NCBI GenBank assembly: GCA_035263865.1
Contig: DATFQX010000066.1
Location: 1-30,574, forward strand
Direction of reading: 5' to 3'
Length of the DNA stretch: 30,574 nt
Source: VAZQ01 sp035263865
GTDB taxonomy: Bacteria; Pseudomonadota; Alphaproteobacteria; Rhizobiales; Xanthobacteraceae
How positions within the stretch are numbered: the first letter of the stretch is position 1; the number at the start of each line of letters is the position of its first letter. Made by a program: the position numbers and the translations under genes. Positions 23,838 to 30,574 of the stretch are shown in pieces. A model generated the notes under the pieces. It saw only the letters and a program-made list of their open reading frames with translations, searched no databases and was not told the origin of the DNA.

Positions 23838-25322
23838 TCAGTGAGAGTTCTCCGCTTGGTTGGCTGGTTCGACCAAACCTGTCCCTGGATCGAAGGCGAT
23901 GGTGCGACGCCCCAGCGGCATCGTCGCGGGTGAAATATCGCATTTAAGGAAGCATCCCTTGCCAGCGGCGCCGACGAACTCGTCGCTATCGGCGACCACT
24001 TCTCCGCGCAGGAGCGTAGTGACCGGCCAGCCTTTGATCATCTTGCCTTCGTAGGGCGTGTAGTCCATGGCGTCGTGGATCGTCGATTGCGTGATGGTGA
24101 CGTCCTTGTCGGGATCCCAGATCGCGAGATCGGCGTCGCTGCCGACCGCGATCGTGCCCTTGCGCGGGTAAAGACCGTAAAGCTTGGCAGCGTTCGTCGC
24201 AGTCAGCGCGACGAATTTTGGAAGATCGATGCGCCCCTTACCGACACCTTCCGAAAACAGAAGCGCGGTGCGTACTTCGAGGCCGGGAACGCCGTTTGCC
24301 ACTTTCTTGAACGGCGCATTTCGGCCGTGCTTCATTTTTCCTTCGGCATCGTTGTAACGGTAGCCGGCGTGATCGGACGAGAAGACGTCGAACACGCCCG
24401 TCATAAGCCCTTGCCAGATCACCTCCTGGTTCGCCTTGTCGCGGGGTGGGGGGCTGCACATGTATTTCGCGCCCTCAAAACCCGGCCGGTCGAGATCGTC
24501 CGCGGTCAAGAAGAGATATTGTGGGCAGGTCTCGCCGTAGACTTTGAGCCCGCGCGCCTTCGCCAAACGGATTTGTTCCATCGCCTCGCGTGCAGAGACG
24601 TGCACGATCAGAATCGGCACATCGACCAGCTCGGCCAACGAGATCGCTCGCGATGTTGCTTCGCGCTCGGCGATCGGCGCGTGCGCCAAGCCATGAAAAC
24701 GCGGTGCCGTGTGGCCCGCCGCAAGTAGTTTTTCACTCAGCCACGAAATCACGTCATGGTTCTCCGCATGGACCATGACGAGCGCACGCTCGCGCCGCGC
24801 CGTCGAGAGCACTTCGAGAATCTGCCGGTCGTCGAGCTTGAGCGCATCGTAGGTCGTGTAGATCTTGAAGGATGTGTAGCCATCCTTGATCAGCGCGGGC
24901 AGCTCCTGGCCGGTGACCTGATCGGTTGGGTCGGAAATGATCAAGTGAAAGGCATAGTCTATAGCCGCTTTGGAATCGGCGCAGGCGTGATAGTCCTTGA
25001 CCACCTGTCGTAGCGACATGCCGCGGTATTGCGCGGCAAAGGGAATGACGGTGGTGGTGCCGCCGCAAGCGGCAGAGCGCGTTGCGGTGAAGAAGTCATC
25101 CGCCGTCATGACCCCCATGGACGAGCGTTGCTCGATATGACAGTGGCTGTCGATACCGCCCGGCGTGACGATGCGGCCTTCGGCGTTGATCTCTCGGCGG
25201 CCGGCAGGAAGCTTCGCGCCGATGGTCGCGATGCGGCCGGCTAACACACCGATGTCGGCGCGAAAGACATCGGACGCGGTCGCCAGCGTTCCGTTGCGCA
25301 CGACCAGATCGTACCCCGTCAT
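23838..25322 (-). CDS. D-hydantoinase/dihydropyrimidinase
   Basis: A 494-residue cyclic amidohydrolase (EC 3.5.2 type) that opens dihydropyrimidines or 5-substituted hydantoins to N-carbamoyl amino acids in the cytoplasm. Metal ligands follow the family: His60 and His62 (GIDSHCHIEQ), carboxylated Lys153 (SFKIYTTYD), His185 (VMVHAEN), His241 (LIVHVSAREA) and Asp317 (SSDHAGYRY). The substrate-contact segment CSPPPRDK (289-296) is also present. Length fits the family (about 460-490) with a modest C-terminal extension. It lies 115 bases downstream of the DHDPS-family gene on the same strand. The D-carbamoylase at the end of the divergent operon could process its product. Confidence 0.92.
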   Translation of the reverse strand: MTGYDLVVRNGTLATASDVFRADIGVLAGRIATIGAKLPAGRREINAEGRIVTPGGIDSHCHIEQRSSMGVMTADDFFTATRSAACGGTTTVIPFAAQYRGMSLRQVVKDYHACADSKAAIDYAFHLIISDPTDQVTGQELPALIKDGYTSFKIYTTYDALKLDDRQILEVLSTARRERALVMVHAENHDVISWLSEKLLAAGHTAPRFHGLAHAPIAEREATSRAISLAELVDVPILIVHVSAREAMEQIRLAKARGLKVYGETCPQYLFLTADDLDRPGFEGAKYMCSPPPRDKANQEVIWQGLMTGVFDVFSSDHAGYRYNDAEGKMKHGRNAPFKKVANGVPGLEVRTALLFSEGVGKGRIDLPKFVALTATNAAKLYGLYPRKGTIAVGSDADLAIWDPDKDVTITQSTIHDAMDYTPYEGKMIKGWPVTTLLRGEVVADSDEFVGAAGKGCFLKCDISPATMPLGRRTIAFDPGTGLVEPANQAENSH

Positions 25323-25437
25323 GAGACCTCCGGGTCGACTTCAGGCCGAACCGATATAGCCCCGATCCGCGCGCCGCAAGCGTCCTGTCACACAGGCAGT
25401 GACTTGGTTACGGGAAATGCGGCCTCAACCATCCGTG

Positions 25438-26397
25438 CTAGGCAACAGCGAGCCCGTGGCCGTTGGCGCTTTCTTTCAGGCGTGCCTCGAGGCGGGAGAG
25501 CAGTCGCTCGAGCTCGGCGGTGTCGCGGGCGTCGAGCTTGGGACCAGGAGGGCGCACCGCCGCCGAGGCAATGGCGCCGCGCCGACGCAAAATTTCCTTG
25601 CGCACGGCAAGCCCAAACCCCGGCTGCTGCTCGTAGCGCACGAGCGGCAAATACATATCGAACAAATCTTCCGCTTCGTCCCTGCGGCCGGCTGCAAACA
25701 GCGCGGATACAGAAACTAACATCTCCGGATAGGCAAAGCCCGTCATGATGCCGTCCGCACCGCGAGCGAGCTCTTGCGGCACATATAGTCCGCCATTGCC
25801 GACCAGGATGCTGATGTATCGCCGCGTGGTCCCATCGCAGGCTTTGCGGATCTGCGTCAGCTTCTTCAAGCCGGGGCAGTCCTCGTGCTTGAACATCACT
25901 ACGCTTGGATGCGCGTCGACGATCTTGACGAAGCTTTCGGCGGCGATATCGGCTTGCGTCGACTGCGGATAGTCCTGGTAGACCACCGGAGTTTTCTCGC
26001 CGAGTGCCGCGACCACGTCGGCGAAATAGGCGACGATGTGCGTTTCCGTCTTGAGACCGGTAAGCGGCGCCACCATGACCCCGTACGCGCCGGCGTCCAT
26101 CGCAACTCTACTGAGCGCGACCAGGTTTGACGCGCCCGGGCTCGAGACGCCGACGATGACCGGCACCCGGCCGTTGACGCGGCGCAGGAAGTAACGGGTG
26201 AGCTCGGCCGATTCTTGGTCACTGAGCTTTTGCGCTTCGCCCATCATCCCGAGAATGGTCAGCCCGTGCACGCCACATTGCAAATAGAATTCGACCAGGC
26301 TGTCGACGCTCGGCCAATCGATGTCGCCCCTGTCGGTGAACGGGGTTGCCGCGATCGTGTACACACCTTTCGCCGATGCATCGAGCAGTTGATTCAT
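25438..26397 (-). CDS. Dihydrodipicolinate synthase/N-acetylneuraminate lyase family aldolase
   Basis: A 319-residue Schiff-base class I aldolase of the DapA/NanA superfamily. The Schiff-base Lys is Lys170 in VVMFKHEDCPG, the likely catalytic Tyr is Tyr140 in VVYQDYPQ, and the pyruvate-carboxylate loop is GMMGE (50-54), replacing the usual GTTGE. That change and the catabolic neighbours argue against lysine biosynthesis and for cleavage or condensation of another 2-oxo acid, such as a sugar acid or a hydroxy-oxo acid. It is the first gene of the minus-strand set, with a good sigma70-like promoter upstream (26457-26484). The 25-residue tail after ARLKES is variable. Confidence 0.88.
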   Translation of the reverse strand: MNQLLDASAKGVYTIAATPFTDRGDIDWPSVDSLVEFYLQCGVHGLTILGMMGEAQKLSDQESAELTRYFLRRVNGRVPVIVGVSSPGASNLVALSRVAMDAGAYGVMVAPLTGLKTETHIVAYFADVVAALGEKTPVVYQDYPQSTQADIAAESFVKIVDAHPSVVMFKHEDCPGLKKLTQIRKACDGTTRRYISILVGNGGLYVPQELARGADGIMTGFAYPEMLVSVSALFAAGRRDEAEDLFDMYLPLVRYEQQPGFGLAVRKEILRRRGAIASAAVRPPGPKLDARDTAELERLLSRLEARLKESANGHGLAVA

Positions 26398-26456
26398 GGT
26401 TCGCGCTTGCCTGGAGTCGGCAGCTCTTCACTTGCTGAGAATGTTGTCGGACTAAA

Positions 26457-26484
26457 TCTATACCTCGCGAATAGCGCGGGGCAA
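26457..26484 (-). promoter_or_regulatory. Sigma70-like promoter for the DHDPS-family gene
   Basis: On the minus strand, TTGCCC (26479-26484) and TATAGA (26457-26462) are separated by 16 bases. Predicted transcription starts near 26450, about 50 bases before the ATG at 26397. It is back-to-back with the promoter for the divergent transporter operon. Prediction from consensus only. Confidence 0.5.
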
Positions 26485-26548
26485 CCGATCCGCCATCGTG
26501 CCAATCGGAACCGAGCACGCATCTCGCCTTCGTGCCCACGCATTCAGC

Positions 26549-26576
26549 TTGTCCGACATGACCTGATTGCTATAGT
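26549..26576 (+). promoter_or_regulatory. Sigma70-like promoter for the polar amino-acid-type transporter operon
   Basis: TTGTCC (26549-26554) and TATAGT (26571-26576) have a 16-base spacer. Transcription would start near 26583, giving a leader of about 30 bases before the ATG at 26614. About 64 bases separate this -35 box from the opposing -35 box, leaving room for a shared regulator. Prediction from consensus only. Confidence 0.5.
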
Positions 26577-26613
26577 GCGAAGAATGCTCGCTGGGCCAGT
26601 TCGAGGGACTTCC

Positions 26614-27450
26614 ATGATCAGATTTGTGCTTTCGACTAGCGCTGCACTACTGCTCGCCACGTCCGCATGGTCGCAGGAGCCCCCGCCGCTTCGCACGGCG
26701 GTCGATGGCACGTTTGCCCCGCATGCGTTTCCGAATCTGTCTGGCGGTTATCAGGGCTTCAATGTCGATCTCGCCAACGAGATCGGGAAGCGGCTCAAGC
26801 GCAAGATCGTTCTGGATGCTGCGCAGTTCTCCGGCCTCGTTCCGGCGCTGCAGGCTGGGACCTACGATTTCCTCTCCGCTCCCACGACGGTCACCAAGGA
26901 GCGCGCCGAGAGCATGCTGTTCACGGAGGGCTATCTCAATACTGACTTTCAGTTCCTGATCAAGAAAGGCTCGCCGAAAGTCACAAAGCTCGAAGATCTC
27001 AAGGGCAAAACCATTTCCGTGAACAAGGGATCGGCGTACGACTCCTGGGCGCGCGAGCTTGAGGGTAACATTGGCTGGACCGTCGAGTCTTTCGGCACGC
27101 AGACCGACGCGGTGCAAGCAGTTCTCGTCGGGCGCGCCGACGCGAATGTCGCCGGTAACACCGTCATCGCATGGGCGGTCAAGAACAACCCGCAGCTGGA
27201 GCTGTCATATCTATATTCGACTGGCCTCGTGTGGGCTGCGCCGCTGCGCAAGGATTCTGGCGAGCTCCGCAAGGCGCTTGATGTCGCGGTCGAATGCATG
27301 AAGCTCGACAGCACGGTCGCGAAGATGCACGAAAAATGGTTCGGAGTCGCGCCTGCGGCAGGTTCCGCCGCGGTGACCGTCTTCCCCGGCTACGGCGTGC
27401 CCGACATGCCAGGTTACGATCCCACTGCACATACGCCCTCCTGCAGCTGA
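26614..27450 (+). CDS. Polar amino-acid-type ABC substrate-binding protein (family 3)
   Basis: A 278-residue periplasmic binding protein of the SBP_bac_3 family. The ATG at 26614 has GAGGGA at 26603-26608. The signal peptide is MIRFVLSTSAALLLATSAWS-QE. Ligand-fold blocks include GGYQGFNVDLANEIGKRLKR, VPALQAGTYDFLSAPTTVTK (where Arg/Thr-type residues would clamp an amino-acid carboxylate) and LEDLKGKTISVNKGSAYDSW. It heads an operon with a GlnQ-like ATPase and two GlnP-like permeases, ending in a carbamoylase. The likely ligand is an N-carbamoyl amino acid, hydantoin or amino acid; this is inferred from context. Confidence 0.92.
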   Translation: MIRFVLSTSAALLLATSAWSQEPPPLRTAVDGTFAPHAFPNLSGGYQGFNVDLANEIGKRLKRKIVLDAAQFSGLVPALQAGTYDFLSAPTTVTKERAESMLFTEGYLNTDFQFLIKKGSPKVTKLEDLKGKTISVNKGSAYDSWARELEGNIGWTVESFGTQTDAVQAVLVGRADANVAGNTVIAWAVKNNPQLELSYLYSTGLVWAAPLRKDSGELRKALDVAVECMKLDSTVAKMHEKWFGVAPAAGSAAVTVFPGYGVPDMPGYDPTAHTPSCS

Positions 27451-27498
27451 TTGGGGTCGCAGGATGTGTTGCCGCAGACGCTGCGGCCGCGATTGTTG

Positions 27499-28245
27499 AT
27501 GACGACCGGCGCCCCGCCCATCCTGGAGATCCGCGGTCTCCGCAAAAAATTCTACGACGTCGAGGTGTTGCGCGGCATTGACCTTCTCGTGCTTCCGCAA
27601 GAACTGGTGTTTGTCATCGGACCATCGGGATCAGGCAAGAGTACCTTGCTGCGCTGCTGCAATCGCCTGGAGGAGCCATCGGCCGGCTCGGTGCGTGTCG
27701 GCGGGATCGATATCACGGGGCGCTCCACCGACATCAACGCCATGCGACGTCAGATCGGCATGGTGTTTCAGTCGTTCAACCTTTATCCGCATATGACGGC
27801 GCTGCGAAACGTTACGCTCGCGCTCGCTAAGGTGCTCCGCAGACCGCGCGCCGAAGCGGAGCGGCTCGGCCTGGCAGCGCTCGACCGCGTCGGCCTTGCT
27901 GGCAAGGCGCGCTCTTATCCCGGCGAGCTTTCCGGCGGCCAGCAGCAGCGCGTGGCGATCGCTCGCGCGCTCGCGCTCGAGCCTAAGGTGATGCTATTCG
28001 ACGAGCCCACCTCTGCGCTCGATCCAGAACTCGTGGGCAGCGTCCTCAACGTGATGCGCGAGCTCAAGCGCGGCGGCATGACGATGCTGGTGGTCAGCCA
28101 TGAGCTGCGGTTTGCGCGTGATGCTGCCGACCGCGTGATCTTCATGGATCATGGGGTCATAGTGGAGGAGGGACCGCCGCAGCAGATCTTTTCGACGCCC
28201 AGCCAGGTGCGTACCCGCGCCTTCATTGCCGAACTGGGACGCTGA
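27499..28245 (+). CDS. Polar amino-acid ABC transporter ATP-binding protein (GlnQ/HisP-like)
   Basis: ATPase subunit, about 248 residues from the ATG at 27499; the frame is open back to TTG 27451, directly after the binding-protein stop. Walker A is GPSGSGKST, the Q-loop is MVFQSFNLYPHMTALRNV, the signature is LSGGQQQRVAIARALA, Walker B is VMLFDEPTSALDPE, and the switch is VVSHELRFARDAADRVIFM. These are hallmark GlnQ/HisP sequences. The usual family length is about 240-250. It powers the two downstream permeases. Confidence 0.93.
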   Translation: MTTGAPPILEIRGLRKKFYDVEVLRGIDLLVLPQELVFVIGPSGSGKSTLLRCCNRLEEPSAGSVRVGGIDITGRSTDINAMRRQIGMVFQSFNLYPHMTALRNVTLALAKVLRRPRAEAERLGLAALDRVGLAGKARSYPGELSGGQQQRVAIARALALEPKVMLFDEPTSALDPELVGSVLNVMRELKRGGMTMLVVSHELRFARDAADRVIFMDHGVIVEEGPPQQIFSTPSQVRTRAFIAELGR

Positions 28246-28252
28246 GATTGCC

Positions 28253-28936
28253 ATGGAGGCTTGGTCACGCTTTGTCGACACGTTCTTCAACTGGACCATC
28301 ATCGAGCGATATTTCCCCGCGATCATGAAGGGCGTGGTGGTGACGATCGAGATCGCCGGGGCGGTCGTAGTCACCGGTACGCTGCTGGGGCTTGTGTTGG
28401 CGATCGTGCGGACATTCCGAATGCTTCCAGTAAATGCGCTGATCGTGATCTTCGTCGACGCATTCCGGGCGCTGCCGCCGCTCGTGCTTGTTCTTCTGGT
28501 CTATTTCGGCTTGCCCAATATCGGAATCAATTTGCCGTCCTTCGCGGTGCTCTGGCTCGTGCTGTCCCTCGTGCTGACCGCCTTCGCCGAGGAGATTTTT
28601 TGGGCCGGCATCCTGTCGATCCCCAAGGGTCAATGGGAGGCGGCGCGTTCCACGGGCTTGGGCTTTCTCGCCACGCTCGCCTACGTCGTGCTACCGCAGG
28701 CGATCCGCTTGACCGTGCCGCCGCTCACAAATCGCACGATCGCCATCACTAAGAATACTGCGCTCGGTACCGTGATCGGGGTCGGTGAAATTCTCAATCA
28801 GGCTACGACCGCGCAATCGTTTTCCGGTAATGCCACGCCGCTCATGATGGGAGCAATCGCATATGTGATCCTGTTCATCCCGGTCGTCGTGCTCGGGCGC
28901 CTGCTCGAGACGCGGTTCGCTTGGCGAAGGGTGTGA
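28253..28936 (+). CDS. Polar amino-acid ABC transporter permease (GlnP/HisM type), first
   Basis: An inner-membrane permease of 227 residues with about five helices. The family TM1 region is IMKGVVVTIEIAGAVVVTGT and the pore segment is FVDAFRALPPLVLVLLVYFG. The EAA coupling loop is EEIFWAGILSIPKGQWEAAR STGLG (space mine). The ATG at 28253 follows the ATPase stop by 7 bases; an earlier TTG at 28226 would overlap the ATPase. Its stop overlaps the next permease start by one base (TGATG). The two permeases probably form a heterodimer. Confidence 0.92.
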   Translation: MEAWSRFVDTFFNWTIIERYFPAIMKGVVVTIEIAGAVVVTGTLLGLVLAIVRTFRMLPVNALIVIFVDAFRALPPLVLVLLVYFGLPNIGINLPSFAVLWLVLSLVLTAFAEEIFWAGILSIPKGQWEAARSTGLGFLATLAYVVLPQAIRLTVPPLTNRTIAITKNTALGTVIGVGEILNQATTAQSFSGNATPLMMGAIAYVILFIPVVVLGRLLETRFAWRRV

Positions 28937-29601
28937 TGGAAGCGATCATCCAGCAGTTCTTCAATCTGGCGATCATGGAGCGAGCGTTGCCGCTCATCCT
29001 TTCCGGCCTCAGGGAGACGATCCTTATTTGTATTCTCGTCATTCCGCTTGGCTTGGCCGGGGGTCTTGCCTGCGCGATCATGTCGCTTTCACACTTGCGC
29101 GTGGCGCGCTGGGCGGCGGTTGCAGGAATTGATTTCTTTCGTGCCATTCCGCCGCTCGTGCTCCTGATCTTCATATATGCCGGTTTGCCGTTCGCAGGTC
29201 TGCGGCCGTCGCCCATGACTGCAGTCGCTGTTGCCTTTTTTCTCAACACGTCGAGTTATTACGGCGAGATCTATCGTGCGGGAATCGAAAGTGTGGGCCA
29301 GGGCCAATGGGACGCTGCGCGTTCGACCGGTCTTAAGGGCTATCAGACGCTAGCCTATGTCGTGCTACCGCAGGCGGTGCGCAACGTGCTTCCGGATCTC
29401 GTGTCCAATACCGTGGAGGTCGTGAAGCTGACCTCGATTGCGAGCGTGGTGGCACTGCCGGAGCTGCTGTATTCGGCCGATATGGCGCGCTCAGTGACTT
29501 TCAATTCGTCACCGATCGTGCTGGCTGCGGCGATCTATCTTGTTATGCTGTGGCCGGTCGTGCGCCTGATCAGCCGGCTGGAGCGGCGGATTGCCGCGTG
29601 A
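28936..29601 (+). CDS. Polar amino-acid ABC transporter permease (GlnP/HisQ type), second
   Basis: The second permease, 221 residues from the ATG at 28936 (a GTG three bases upstream is also possible). Family segments are LILSGLRETILICILVIPLG, GIDFFRAIPPLVLLIFIYAG and the EAA loop YYGEIYRAGIESVGQGQWDA. It shares the local YVVLPQA motif with the first permease but is otherwise quite different, so the pair is an old duplication. It ends 16 bases before the carbamoylase. Confidence 0.92.
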   Translation: MEAIIQQFFNLAIMERALPLILSGLRETILICILVIPLGLAGGLACAIMSLSHLRVARWAAVAGIDFFRAIPPLVLLIFIYAGLPFAGLRPSPMTAVAVAFFLNTSSYYGEIYRAGIESVGQGQWDAARSTGLKGYQTLAYVVLPQAVRNVLPDLVSNTVEVVKLTSIASVVALPELLYSADMARSVTFNSSPIVLAAAIYLVMLWPVVRLISRLERRIAA

Positions 29602-29617
29602 ATAGCAGGAGGATTTC

Positions 29618-30553
29618 GTGAGTCGAGTGCTTCGGATTGGCGGCGCCCAGATGGGTCCGATCCATAAGGCCGACAGCCGCCAAGCCGTCGTGCGGCGGAT
29701 GCTCGACCTGCTCGAAGAAGCAAAGGGCAAAAAGTGTGATCTCGTAGTGTATCCGGAACTCGCGCTGACGACGTTCTTCCCGCGCTGGTATATGACCGAT
29801 CAGGCGGAAGTCGACGCCTGGTTCGAGCGCGAAATGCCGAACGCTGCGACACGCCCGCTGTTCGAGCAGGCCGCAGATTATCGCATCGGTTTGTCGTTCG
29901 GTTATGCCGAGCTCACGCCCGATGGGCATCACTTCAACACGTCGATTCTGGTCGATCGCAATGGAAAAATCGTGGGCAAGTATCGCAAGGTGCATTTGCC
30001 CGGGCATTCGCAATACGATCCGCAGCGCGCCTTCCAACACCTGGAAAAGCGTTATTTCGAACCGGGCGACCTCGGTTTTCCGGTCTGGCGCACCATGGGC
30101 GGTATCGTCGGCATGTGTATCTGCAATGATCGGCGATGGCCCGAGACCTATCGCGTCATGGGCTTGCAAGGCGTGGAGCTGATCGTGCTCGGCTATAACA
30201 CGCCCTCCGTGAATTCAGAGAAAGCAGAAGAGGGGCCCAAAAAACGCATGTTCCACCACCGTCTGACTCTCCAGGCCGGCGCCTATCAGAACTCGACCTG
30301 GGTCGCGGCGGTGGCAAAGGGCGGCGCGGAGGACGGCTATCCGATGATTGCCGGCAGCATCGTGGTCAATCCAGATGGCGAAATCGTCGCGGAGGCGAAG
30401 AGCGAGGATGACGAGCTGATCGTCGCGGACTGCGATCTCGACGCAACTATTTTCGGCAAGCAGACGATCTTCCATTTCGAGCGACACCGCCGAGTCGAGC
30501 ATTACGGCCGCATCGTCAGCCAGACGGGCGTCATTCTGCCGCCGGAGAGATGA
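29618..30553 (+). CDS. N-carbamoyl-D-amino acid hydrolase (nitrilase superfamily)
   Basis: A 311-residue cytoplasmic carbon-nitrogen hydrolase that converts N-carbamoyl-D-amino acids to D-amino acids, CO2 and ammonia. The catalytic triad is Glu47 (YPELALTTFFPRW), Lys124 (GKYRKVHLPGH) and Cys169 (MCICNDRRWPE). The blocks FQHLEKRYFEPGDLGFPV and GYNTP closely match Agrobacterium D-carbamoylase, which is about 304 residues. The start is GTG at 29618 with a strong AGGAGG at 29607-29612, sign of high translation. It is the last visible gene of the transporter operon; the window ends 21 bases after its stop. Another N-carbamoyl amide specificity is possible. Confidence 0.93.
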   Translation: MSRVLRIGGAQMGPIHKADSRQAVVRRMLDLLEEAKGKKCDLVVYPELALTTFFPRWYMTDQAEVDAWFEREMPNAATRPLFEQAADYRIGLSFGYAELTPDGHHFNTSILVDRNGKIVGKYRKVHLPGHSQYDPQRAFQHLEKRYFEPGDLGFPVWRTMGGIVGMCICNDRRWPETYRVMGLQGVELIVLGYNTPSVNSEKAEEGPKKRMFHHRLTLQAGAYQNSTWVAAVAKGGAEDGYPMIAGSIVVNPDGEIVAEAKSEDDELIVADCDLDATIFGKQTIFHFERHRRVEHYGRIVSQTGVILPPER

Positions 30554-30574
30554 AGGCGACTGGCGGCGCGCCGC

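Noticed and set aside
1..30574. CRISPR array, toxin-antitoxin or phage-defence system
   Set aside because: No regularly spaced repeats, cas genes or recognisable defence-domain genes; the mobile remnants are only recombinases, an IS and an RNase T2.

Overview
The window is GC-rich and dense with genes. Codon use, gene families and the style of mobile-element remnants suggest a Hyphomicrobiales (Rhizobiales) alphaproteobacterium, close to Bradyrhizobium or another Nitrobacteraceae/Xanthobacteraceae-like lineage. This is inferred from family resemblance, not from a marker gene.

Region 1 (1-2703) is a decayed mobile-element scar. It holds a small DUF5681-like phage/island protein, the C-terminal helix-turn-helix of a serine recombinase, an RNase T2 gene cut by an IS3-family remnant, and a tyrosine integrase missing its N-terminus. 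At the end is a 33-nt 5' half of a tRNA-Ser gene that runs straight into the ATG of the next operon.

Region 2 (2704-9200) holds a complete LIV-type ABC transporter core (livH-livM-livG-livF) with no binding protein beside it, a convergent alpha/beta hydrolase, and two orphan binding proteins (a TTT/Bug type and an NMT1/THI5-like type).

Region 3 (9234-15436, minus strand) reads leuC-leuD-cyoA-cyoB-cyoC-cyoD: an aconitase-family hydro-lyase pair followed by a cytochrome bo3-type ubiquinol oxidase.

Region 4 (15524-22595, plus strand) diverges from leuC. It encodes a Tat-type binding protein, a second livHMGF set, an isocitrate-lyase/PEP-mutase-family lyase with a KRCGH catalytic loop, and a hydantoinase-like amidohydrolase. 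The leuCD pair, lyase and transporter together resemble a module for uptake, hydration and cleavage of a branched dicarboxylate.

Region 5 (22657-30553) has a minus-strand set (DHDPS-family aldolase, D-hydantoinase/dihydropyrimidinase, uncharacterised exported-looking protein). Diverging from it, under its own promoter, is a polar amino-acid-type ABC transporter (binding protein, ATPase, two permeases) ending in an N-carbamoyl-D-amino acid hydrolase. Ring-opening amidohydrolase plus D-carbamoylase plus transporter points to scavenging of hydantoins, dihydropyrimidines or N-carbamoyl amino acids. No complete RNA gene or CRISPR array was found, and no gene-free stretch exceeds about 300 bases.
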